Positions 1 through 4,819 of a stretch of DNA of 5,410 bases are shown in pieces (position 1 is the first letter of the stretch; each line of letters starts with the position of its first letter). A model generated the notes under the pieces. The model was not told where the DNA came from. It searched no databases and was given only the letters and a program-made list of their open reading frames with translations. A program made the translations under genes and the position numbers. This DNA is from Streptosporangiaceae bacterium (GTDB taxonomy: Bacteria; Actinomycetota; Actinomycetes; Streptosporangiales; Streptosporangiaceae), in assembly GCA_030042885.1 (NCBI GenBank), contig JASHYW010000678.1, forward strand, positions 1-5,410, given 5' to 3'.

Positions 1-53
1 TGGAGACTTTCCTGGCCAGGCTGGATCCGGAACGCGACGCGCCGGCCGGCTAG
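1..53 (+). CDS. C-terminal end of an upstream gene (partial, unidentified)
   Basis: Reading from base 3 gives ETFLARLDPERDAPAG and then a TAG stop at 51-53. The reading is open to the left edge and ends 176 nt before the next start, as a real gene tail would. Only 16 residues are visible, so no family can be assigned from sequence. In mycobacteria an inositol-monophosphatase-type gene (suhB) lies near the DUF4193 gene on the same strand, so such a phosphatase is one candidate. That is inference from gene order alone. Confidence 0.45.
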   Translation, partial: ETFLARLDPERDAPAG

Positions 54-103
54 GAACAGGGGCGCGACCAGCCCGGAACGAGCCGCGTCAGTACTTTCGG
101 CGT

Positions 104-117
104 GGCGCGTGTGCGCC
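104..117. terminator. Short GC hairpin after the upstream gene (weak terminator candidate)
   Basis: GGCGC, a four-base loop GTGT, then GCGCC form a perfect 5-bp stem about 50 nt after the stop at 53. No T-tract follows, so it lacks the classic intrinsic terminator form. Actinobacteria often use hairpins without a T-tract, but a stem this short arises easily by chance in GC-rich DNA. Confidence 0.2.
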
Positions 118-175
118 GGGCGCGAACGTGACAGAATTCCCCGCCGGAATCGGGCACAACTGGGGCCCTGAAAGC

Positions 176-204
176 GTTACAAACCCGCAGCGACTGCGCA
201 CTAT
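176..204 (+). promoter_or_regulatory. Candidate sigma-A-type promoter of the DUF4193 gene
   Basis: GTTACA (176-181) matches the -35 consensus TTGACA at four of six positions. After a 17-base spacer, CACTAT (199-204) keeps the key A and final T of the -10 box. Transcription would begin near 211, giving a leader of about 19 nt that contains the GGAG ribosome site at 219-222. The spacing is coherent, but both boxes are imperfect. Confidence 0.35.
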
Positions 205-229
205 GGATGAAGGGGGATGGAGTACTCAG

Positions 230-529
230 ATGGCTACCGATTACGACAGCCCGCGGAAGACGGACGACGACCTGACCGAGGACAGCCTTCAGGAGCTTCA
301 GGCGCGCCGGATGGACAAGTCATCGAGCACCATCGATCTTGACCCCGACGACGTTGCCGAGTCCCTGGAGCTGCCCGGGGCTGACTTGTCGAACGAGGAG
401 CTCTCGTTCCGGGTGATACCGCGTCAGGCGGACGAGTTCACATGTTCGCGCTGCTTCCTTGTGCACCACCGGAGTCAGCTTGCCGAAGACCGCAATGGCC
501 AGCTTGTCTGCCGGGAGTGCGCGGCTTAG
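230..529 (+). CDS. DUF4193 family small zinc-finger protein
   Basis: This 99-residue protein has unknown biochemical function and belongs to a family widespread in Actinobacteria (Rv2699c type). The family signature is clear: an N-terminal MATDYDSPRKTDDD stretch, an acidic linker (about residues 11-45), the core ELPGADLSNEEL (47-58), and a C-terminal metal-site pattern with CxxC at 72-75, an HH pair at 79-80 and CxxC at 94-97. Four cysteines at this spacing suggest one zinc ion, and no membrane segment is present, so it is likely cytosolic. The ATG at 230 is chosen because GGAG at 219-222 sits 7 nt upstream and the family begins with this MATDYD stretch. An in-frame GTG at 128 would add 34 residues without family resemblance. 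The gene ends by overlapping the convergent DUF4235 gene by 4 bp. A nucleic-acid or RNA-polymerase partner is possible from the zinc finger but unproven. Confidence 0.9.
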   Translation: MATDYDSPRKTDDDLTEDSLQELQARRMDKSSSTIDLDPDDVAESLELPGADLSNEELSFRVIPRQADEFTCSRCFLVHHRSQLAEDRNGQLVCRECAA

Positions 530-846
530 CCGTCCCCGATGTTGGCAGGCTCGCGCTCCGGGCGGCTGCGGGTGCTGCGTGCCGCCCGGATGGCGAGCAC
601 CCGCGCCGACCCGAGGACGAGGCCCACCAGCATGGACCAGCTGAGCGCTTCGGGCAACGCCACCTGAGGATCTTCGGGATTGGTAGGTGGTTCCTTGCCC
701 GTGACCTTGGTCCACAGGAAGGCAAGTACCTTGCGCGCGATAAAGGTGGCCCCGAGGGCCGCCAGTCCAGCAACAATTCCATCGGCCGTCAAGTTCGTCA
801 GCCCGTCGAAGATCTGAAAGGCACGGCTTTGGCGATTTCTTGGCAT
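526..846 (-). CDS. DUF4235 family small membrane protein
   Basis: This is a 106-residue protein with two predicted membrane segments (about residues 19-44 and 67-86). They are joined by a polar loop with the family-like pattern FLWTKVTGKEPPTNPEDP (43-60). A basic, hydrophilic C-terminal tail (87-106) follows. The start is firm: an AAGGAGG ribosome site on the minus strand (plus coordinates 854-860) lies 7 nt before the ATG. The gene follows DUF3093 on the same strand after 44 nt, so the two are probably co-transcribed. Its TAA stop (526-528) shares two bases with the TAG stop (527-529) of the DUF4193 gene facing it. DUF4235 has no known function, and the assignment rests on the two-helix layout and motif resemblance. 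As far as I recall, this gene is not part of the mycobacterial version of the neighbourhood. Confidence 0.8.
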   Translation of the reverse strand: MPRNRQSRAFQIFDGLTNLTADGIVAGLAALGATFIARKVLAFLWTKVTGKEPPTNPEDPQVALPEALSWSMLVGLVLGSARVLAIRAARSTRSRPEREPANIGDG

Positions 847-890
847 CTCACTGCCTCCTTCTAGCCCCGCCAGCTACCCCGTCCGCGCCA

Positions 891-1361
891 TCATGCCACT
901 GGCTCGGGCCCGCCTTGCACCCGGCACCTTTCGATGGCCGCGGCAAGTTCCGCGGGGTGCCTGGTCCCGATCAGCCAGTAGGGAGCTGCCGAGTCCGCCG
1001 GATCGACGGCCACGTACACCGATTCCTTGAGGTAGGGTCGCGAGTACAGGTGCGCTGCCGGATCGGCTCGCGGGCCGCGCAGCCGCGTCGACTGCCTTTC
1101 GCCGAGGGCGACCACTTCGGTGACGGCCGTCAGCGGCAGCACGGCGCCCCCCGCCCACAGCGCTCCGTCGCCGACCTCCACGCTGCCCCGGCCGAGCGCG
1201 ATCAGCAGCGCCGCGCACCCGGCGGCGGGGCCGCCGACGATGACAACAGGCCACGGCCAGGGCAGGCCGGCGTAGACAGTTCCGCCGAGGATAAGGACAG
1301 TTGGGACGGCGAGCAGCCACCAGGCGAGCGGTACGTAGAGCCGTTCGCGGTAATCGCGCAT
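891..1361 (-). CDS. DUF3093 family membrane protein
   Basis: This 156-residue protein belongs to a conserved actinobacterial family (Rv2698 type) of unknown function. It begins MRDYRERLYVPLAWW, close to the usual family start. Two membrane helices (about 13-33 and 37-57) form a hairpin, followed by a soluble domain. The most diagnostic part is the C-terminal half: the RGPRADP segment (95-101), SRPYLKESVYVAVDP (107-121) and PYWLIGTRHPAELAAAI (127-143). No Shine-Dalgarno sequence precedes the ATG. Instead a TANNNT box lies 7 nt upstream, which suggests leaderless translation. The gene is divergent from the AI-2E transporter and is the first gene of a unit with DUF4235. In mycobacteria the family member sits directly beside dut in the opposite orientation. 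Here the orientation is kept, but a transporter gene lies between. Confidence 0.88.
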   Translation of the reverse strand: MRDYRERLYVPLAWWLLAVPTVLILGGTVYAGLPWPWPVVIVGGPAAGCAALLIALGRGSVEVGDGALWAGGAVLPLTAVTEVVALGERQSTRLRGPRADPAAHLYSRPYLKESVYVAVDPADSAAPYWLIGTRHPAELAAAIERCRVQGGPEPVA

Positions 1362-1368
1362 GAAGTTG

Positions 1369-1374
1369 AGGGTA
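1369..1374 (-). promoter_or_regulatory. Candidate leaderless -10 box for the DUF3093/DUF4235 unit
   Basis: On the minus strand TACCCT fits the actinobacterial -10 pattern TANNNT. It is followed by exactly 7 nt and then the ATG at 1361, so transcription would start at or next to the start codon. No Shine-Dalgarno sequence is visible in the bases before the ATG, which agrees with a leaderless mRNA. I see no good -35 box. Confidence 0.4.
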
Positions 1375-1428
1375 GTTGGTCAGATGGAGTCGTGGCGGGG
1401 GCTGGGACGACGGGGCCGCGCGGCGATG

Positions 1429-1459
1429 GGCCGCCTCACCGCGGCCAGGCGTACGCCTG
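1429..1459. promoter_or_regulatory. Hairpin plus perfect 14-bp palindrome in the divergent promoter region
   Basis: GGCCGC (1429-1434), a six-base spacer and GCGGCC (1441-1446) make one inverted repeat. It abuts CAGGCGTACGCCTG (1446-1459), a perfect 14-bp palindrome. Both lie within the 204-bp region (1362-1565) between the divergent DUF3093 and AI-2E transporter genes. A dimeric regulator could bind here and control one or both genes. No regulator gene is visible in the window and chance occurrence in GC-rich DNA is possible. The rest of 1362-1565 shows no gene and no convincing promoter for the transporter. Confidence 0.35.
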
Positions 1460-1565
1460 CGGATCCCACCCAGCCCGATGGCCCGGCGCCGTGGGCGGAG
1501 GCCCGGGACGCAACCAGCAACGGCGACACGGGAGTAAGCACCGCCGGCGTAATAGCGGAACGGTC

Positions 1566-2801
1566 ATGAGCGAAGACGCGGCCGCCGTCTCCGGGGCCAG
1601 CCGGCTGAACGAGCCCGCCGAGCGGAACGGCTCCAGGGAACCGGTCGGCCCCGGTGACGTGAACGGCCCCGGCGACCGGACCGGAACCGTGGTCGTGGCC
1701 GCGGAGCGAACCGCGAGGCGGAGGAACGCGCCGGATCAGAGCCGGGTGCCGAACTGGCTGCAGACCGCCGCCGCGTGGTCCTGGCGGCTGCTGCTCATCG
1801 CCATCATCATCTACCTGACCGCCCGCCTGCTCGGCATCTTGTATGTCGTCGTCGTGCCGTGCGTCGCGGCCCTGCTGCTCACCGCCCTGCTGCAGCCGCT
1901 CACGGCCCGGCTGTGCCGGTCCGGGCTGCCCAGGCTCGCGGCCACATGGGTCACCCTGCTGGTGGCCGCGGCCGTGCTCGGTGGCCTGATCGCGCTGGTG
2001 GCCAACCGGGCGAGCGCGGATTACCCGACGCTGGTGGCCGAGGCCAAGCACACCGCCACGCAGGTCGAATCGCTGCTGTCCGGGGCGCCCTTCCACCTCA
2101 AGAGCAGCAATGTCCGGAAGTTCCTGAACGACATTCCCAGCTATCTCAGCAGGCACAAAGCGCTGGTCGAGGGCACCGTCGTGACCGGAGGAAAGATCGC
2201 ATTCGAATTCTTCGGCGGCCTTGTGCTCATGCTCTTCGTCACCTTCTTCCTGATCAAGGACGGGAAGCGGATCTGGAAGTGGCTGCTCGGCGCCATGCGG
2301 GCCGAGACGGCGCAACGGATGGACCGGGCCGGGCACGCCGCCTGGCTGGCGCTGGTGTATTACATGCGCGGTACGGTCGCGGTGGCCGCCATCCACGCCA
2401 TGGTGATCGGCCTGGTCCTGTGGATCATGGCCGTCCCGCTGGCCCTGCCGCTTGCCGTGCTGGTGTTCCTGGCCGCCTTCGTGCCGCTGGTGGGGCTACT
2501 GGCGGCTGGCGCGCTGGCCATCTTGGTGACCCTGGCCACCAAGGGCTGGGTCGACGCGGTCATCCTGCTCGGTATCCTCGTGATCGAGGACCAGCTCGAA
2601 GCCCACCTGCTCCAGCCTCAGGTGGTCGGCCGGGTGATACGGCTTCACCCGCTCGCGGTCATCCTGTCGCTCGCGGTCGGCGCGGTCCTGGCCGGCATTG
2701 CCGGTGCCGTGGTCGCCGTGCCCATCGTGGCGGTGATCACACGCGCGCTGCCCGAGTTGCGGCGAAGCGAACCAGGCGACCTCGGCCCAGACGACCCATA
2801 G
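1566..2801 (+). CDS. AI-2E family (UPF0118) membrane transporter
   Basis: This 411-residue polytopic membrane protein belongs to the family named for the autoinducer-2 exporter TqsA. Other members act as Na+/H+ antiporters, so the substrate here is open. A hydrophilic, low-complexity N-terminal tail (1-65) precedes the family core, which starts at VPNWLQTAAAWSWRLLL (61-77). Helices lie at about 70-112 (two) and 125-148. An extracytoplasmic-type domain (about 150-208) comes before the family-typical helix ending FFLIKDGKR (227-235). Further helices follow at about 268-290, 292-325 and 331-342. The conserved C-terminal block runs from EDQLEAHLLQPQVVGR (341-356) through HPLAVILSLAVGA (361-373) to GIAGAVVAVPIVAV (377-390). 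The ATG at 1566 has only a weak GGAA at 1557-1560 with 5-nt spacing. Longer in-frame reading upstream overlaps DUF3093 antisense and lacks family similarity. dut follows after 63 nt. Confidence 0.85.
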   Translation: MSEDAAAVSGASRLNEPAERNGSREPVGPGDVNGPGDRTGTVVVAAERTARRRNAPDQSRVPNWLQTAAAWSWRLLLIAIIIYLTARLLGILYVVVVPCVAALLLTALLQPLTARLCRSGLPRLAATWVTLLVAAAVLGGLIALVANRASADYPTLVAEAKHTATQVESLLSGAPFHLKSSNVRKFLNDIPSYLSRHKALVEGTVVTGGKIAFEFFGGLVLMLFVTFFLIKDGKRIWKWLLGAMRAETAQRMDRAGHAAWLALVYYMRGTVAVAAIHAMVIGLVLWIMAVPLALPLAVLVFLAAFVPLVGLLAAGALAILVTLATKGWVDAVILLGILVIEDQLEAHLLQPQVVGRVIRLHPLAVILSLAVGAVLAGIAGAVVAVPIVAVITRALPELRRSEPGDLGPDDP

Positions 2802-2829
2802 GATGACCCGTAGTGCCCGGATGCAGCGT

Positions 2830-2859
2830 TATCCTCACCCTGCGTGCAGCCGATAGGAG
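2830..2859 (+). promoter_or_regulatory. Candidate dut -10 box and the ribosome site that sets the dut start
   Basis: TATCCT (2830-2835) fits TANNNT and would place the transcript start near 2842. AGGAG (2855-2859) lies 5 nt before the GTG at 2865 and favours that start over the in-frame GTG at 2844. The 2844 codon has no ribosome site and could only be used by a leaderless transcript. No good -35 box is visible, so the promoter part is weak while the ribosome site is convincing. Confidence 0.4.
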
Positions 2860-2864
2860 TCCTC

Positions 2865-3395
2865 GTGTCACCCTCCGAACCCGACGTGCTGATTAAGCGC
2901 CTGGATCCCGGCGTGCCGCTGCCGTCGTACGCCCACCCGGGGGATGCGGGCGCGGACCTGACCGCGGCCGAGGACGTCGAGCTGGCCCCCGGCCAGCGGG
3001 CCCTGGTGCGGACCGGCCTGGCCATAGCGCTACCCGTGGGCTATGCGGCGTTCGTCCACCCCCGTTCCGGCCTGGCTGCCAAGTACGGGGTGACGCTGGT
3101 GAACGCGCCGGGGACGGTCGACGCCGGCTACCGGGGCGAGATCAAGGTGACCCTGCTGAACACCGATTCCGAGCACTCGGTCAGCTTCAGGCGAGGAGAC
3201 AGGATCGCGCAGCTGGTCATCCAGCGCGTGGAACGGGCCATCTTCCACGAGGCGGAGATGCTCCCCGGATCGATGCGAGGTGACGGCGGCTTCGGCTCTT
3301 CGGGCGGGTATGGGCCAGGGGGGTACCGGGGGGCGGGCAGCCCCCGTGAGCAGGGGGGTCTGGGGGGGATCGTCCCCCCCGAGGCAACACAGTAA
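2865..3395 (+). CDS. dut: dUTP diphosphatase (dUTPase), trimeric type, with an extended C-terminus
   Basis: It hydrolyses dUTP to dUMP and pyrophosphate in the cytosol, which keeps uracil out of DNA and supplies dUMP for thymidylate synthesis. All five motifs of the homotrimeric family are present in this 176-residue protein: DAGADLTA (27-34), [11 protein letters not shown] (66-76), [13 protein letters not shown] (83-95, catalytic Asp86), [12 protein letters not shown] (109-120) and the flexible-arm motif [10 protein letters not shown] (138-147). Homologues usually stop within a few residues of motif 5, at about 145-155 residues. Here a 29-residue Gly/Pro-rich tail (148-176) follows, encoded by a G-tract-rich, hairpin-forming stretch with mostly GGG glycine codons. 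Catalysis should be intact because all motifs are complete. GTG at 2865 is chosen on AGGAG spacing; GTG at 2844 would add seven residues. DUF3710 follows after 13 nt. Confidence 0.96.
   Translation: MSPSEPDVLIKRLDPGVPLPSYAHPGDAGADLTAAEDVELAPGQRALVRTGLAIALPVGYAAFVHPRSGLAAKYGVTLVNAPGTVDAGYRGEIKVTLLNTDSEHSVSFRRGDRIAQLVIQRVERAIFHEAEMLPGSMRGDGGFGSSGGYGPGGYRGAGSPREQGGLGGIVPPEATQ
3312..3380 (+). repeat. G-tract repeat with two strong hairpins and a G-quadruplex pattern inside the dut 3' end
   Basis: The plus strand has G runs at 3312-3314 (3), 3318-3323 (6), 3328-3333 (6), 3335-3337 (3), 3353-3358 (6) and 3362-3368 (7). The first four are separated by loops of 3, 4 and 1 nt, which meets the standard G3+N1-7 quadruplex pattern over 3312-3337. 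Two perfect inverted repeats are present: GGGGGC / GCCCCC (3329-3334 with 3340-3345) and an 8-bp stem with a TCG loop (3362-3380). The composition resembles the short GC palindromes scattered between genes in many actinomycetes, here captured in a coding frame. Whether copies exist elsewhere cannot be seen from this window. Confidence 0.7.
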
Positions 3396-3408
3396 AGGAG
3401 CGTGCGCA

Positions 3409-4167
3409 GTGTTTCGTCGGCGTCGTTCAGCAGACGTTGGCCAGGACTGGGGAGAGGAACCAGACCGGCCTGACCTGTACGGCGACGAGCTCGACTACGA
3501 CGAGCCAGCCGAGGACCACGAGCCTGCGGGGGTGCCGCGCGCGGAGGGCGGCCCGTGGGACGCCGGAGAGCCGTATCCGGCTCGGGACCGGGTTGACCTC
3601 GGCAGCCTGCAGGTGCCGGTTGGCCCCGGGCACGAGATCCAGCTCGTCATGGCCGACCAGCACGGTGCCTGGGTAACGGTCAGGCACGGCGAGAGCGAGA
3701 TGCAGCTTCAGGCCTTCGCCGCGGCGCGGCGGGGCGCGCTGTGGGATGACGTGCGGGGCGAGATCGCCGACGAGGTGCGCCACGCAGGCGGTGAGAGCGA
3801 GGACAGGCCCGGGTCGTTCGGCATCGAGCTGACGGCTCGGGTGCCCGCCGAGCCCGGGCTTCCCGCGTCCGGCTTCCAGCTGGTCCGCTTCGTCGGCGTC
3901 GACGGCCCACGCTGGTTCCTGCGCGGCCTGTTCACCGGGCCCGCCGCGGCCGGCGGCGAGGCGGCCAGCACGCTGGAGGAAGTCCTCAGGGACGTCGTGG
4001 TGGTGCGCGGCGAGCACCCGGTGCCGCCGCGGGAGATCCTGGAGCTGCGGCTGCCCCCCGAGGCGCGGCAGGCGTTCGACGAGCAGGCGGCCGGGGCGGG
4101 GGAGAACAAGTTCCGGACCGACCTGAACCCCTTCGAACGCGGCCCGGAGTTCACTGAGACTCGTTAG
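3409..4167 (+). CDS. DUF3710 domain-containing protein
   Basis: This 252-residue, probably cytosolic protein of unknown function belongs to a conserved actinobacterial family (Rv2696c type) found next to dut. It starts MFRRRR, then has a long acidic, probably disordered stretch (about 12-48). The conserved domain begins at GPWDAGE (48-54) and continues with RVDLGSLQVPVGPGHE (61-76), MQLQAFAAARRGALWDDVRGEIADEV (98-123), FGIELTARVP (137-146), VGVDGPRWFLRGLF (162-175) and a C-terminal VVVVRGEHPVPPREILELRLP (196-216). No membrane segment or catalytic motif is evident. GTG at 3409 is set by AAAGGAG at 3394-3400, 8 nt upstream, which overlaps the dut TAA stop. Translation is therefore probably coupled to dut. 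The 3' end overlaps the convergent ceoC gene by 17 bp. The OB-fold gene that usually follows is absent. Confidence 0.92.
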   Translation: MFRRRRSADVGQDWGEEPDRPDLYGDELDYDEPAEDHEPAGVPRAEGGPWDAGEPYPARDRVDLGSLQVPVGPGHEIQLVMADQHGAWVTVRHGESEMQLQAFAAARRGALWDDVRGEIADEVRHAGGESEDRPGSFGIELTARVPAEPGLPASGFQLVRFVGVDGPRWFLRGLFTGPAAAGGEAASTLEEVLRDVVVVRGEHPVPPREILELRLPPEARQAFDEQAAGAGENKFRTDLNPFERGPEFTETR

Positions 4168-4819
4168 CGCTCAGCAGGCGCGCAAGCTCTTCTTCCACGT
4201 CCTCGCTAGTCACGAAGAACAGCTCATCCCCGGCCTGGAGCGGATCGTCCGGGTGGGGGACCAGCACCCGGCCCTCGCGCAGGATGGCGACCAGCGCGGT
4301 GTCCAAGGGCCACTCGATGCTGCCGACACGCTCGCCGACCAGCGGCGCCTCGGCCGGCATGGTCAGCTCCACCAGGCTGGCCTCGCTGTGCCCGAATGTC
4401 ATCAGACGCACCAGGTCGCCCACGCTGACCGCCTCCTCGACCAGCGCGGAGAGCAGCCGCGGCGTGGAGACCGCCACGTCGACGCCCCAGGATTCGTTGT
4501 ACAGCCACTCATTGCCCGGGGTGTTCACCCTCGCGACCACGCGGGGCACCCCGTACTCGGTCTTGGCCAGCAGCGACACGACCAGGTTTACCTTGTCGTC
4601 GCCGGTCGCCGCGACGACCACGTTGCACCGGTGCAGCGCGGCGTCATCGAGGGAGCTGATCTCACACGCGTCGGCGAGCAGCCACTCGGCGCGGGGCACG
4701 CTGTCCACCTTGATCGCCAAGGGATCATGGTCGATGAGCAGCACCTCGTGCCCGCTGTCCAGGAGTTCGCCGGCGATGGAGCGGCCGACCGCCCCGGCTC
4801 CTGCTATCGCGACGCGCAT
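4151..4819 (-). CDS. ceoC: TrkA-type potassium uptake regulatory protein (CeoC-like), RCK domains
   Basis: This 222-residue cytosolic regulatory subunit of a Trk/Ktr-type K+ uptake system binds NAD(H) or another nucleotide and gates a membrane K+ channel. The RCK_N Rossmann domain (about 1-120) shows GAGAVG (7-12), the acidic end of strand 2 in LLIDHDP (27-33) and ATGDDKVNLVVSLLAK (71-86). The RCK_C domain (about 135-217) shows the typical LREGRVLVPHPDDPLQAGDELFFV (180-203). E. coli TrkA fuses two such units in one chain; here they are split into two genes, as in the mycobacterial ceoB/ceoC pair. The ATG at 4819 has GGGGAGG on the minus strand (plus 4829-4835) 9 nt upstream. It shares one base with the ceoB stop codon, so the two are translationally coupled. 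The 3' end runs 17 bp into the DUF3710 gene. No channel subunit (TrkH type) is in view. Confidence 0.93.
   Translation of the reverse strand: MRVAIAGAGAVGRSIAGELLDSGHEVLLIDHDPLAIKVDSVPRAEWLLADACEISSLDDAALHRCNVVVAATGDDKVNLVVSLLAKTEYGVPRVVARVNTPGNEWLYNESWGVDVAVSTPRLLSALVEEAVSVGDLVRLMTFGHSEASLVELTMPAEAPLVGERVGSIEWPLDTALVAILREGRVLVPHPDDPLQAGDELFFVTSEDVEEELARLLSANESQ

Noticed and set aside
128..229. GTG start at 128 for the DUF4193 gene
   Set aside because: It would add 34 residues not seen in the family. The ATG at 230 has a good GGAG site and the usual MATDYD beginning.
840..1565. Very long upstream extension of the transporter frame, from 840
   Set aside because: It runs antisense through the well-supported DUF3093 gene, is rich in arginine, glycine and proline like a GC shadow, and has no transporter-family similarity before about residue 61 of the 1566 start.
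1380..2396. 338-codon open frame antisense to the transporter
   Set aside because: The composition is a Gln/Arg/Gly/His-rich mirror of a GC-rich gene, with no recognisable motif or ribosome site. The plus-strand transporter explains the region.
1566..2801. Quorum-sensing (autoinducer-2) system
   Set aside because: The family name is historical. No luxS, lsr or other signalling gene is present, and many family members transport other things, such as Na+/H+.
1775..2806. 343-codon open frame in another plus frame within the transporter
   Set aside because: It is Arg/Gly/His-rich throughout with no membrane helices. The overlapping frame has clear transporter motifs.
3362..3380. 8-bp GC hairpin as an intrinsic terminator of dut
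   Set aside because: It lies inside the dut coding frame, lacks a T-tract, and is followed within 29 nt by the DUF3710 start, which has a good ribosome site. A full stop of transcription here is unlikely, though attenuation is possible.
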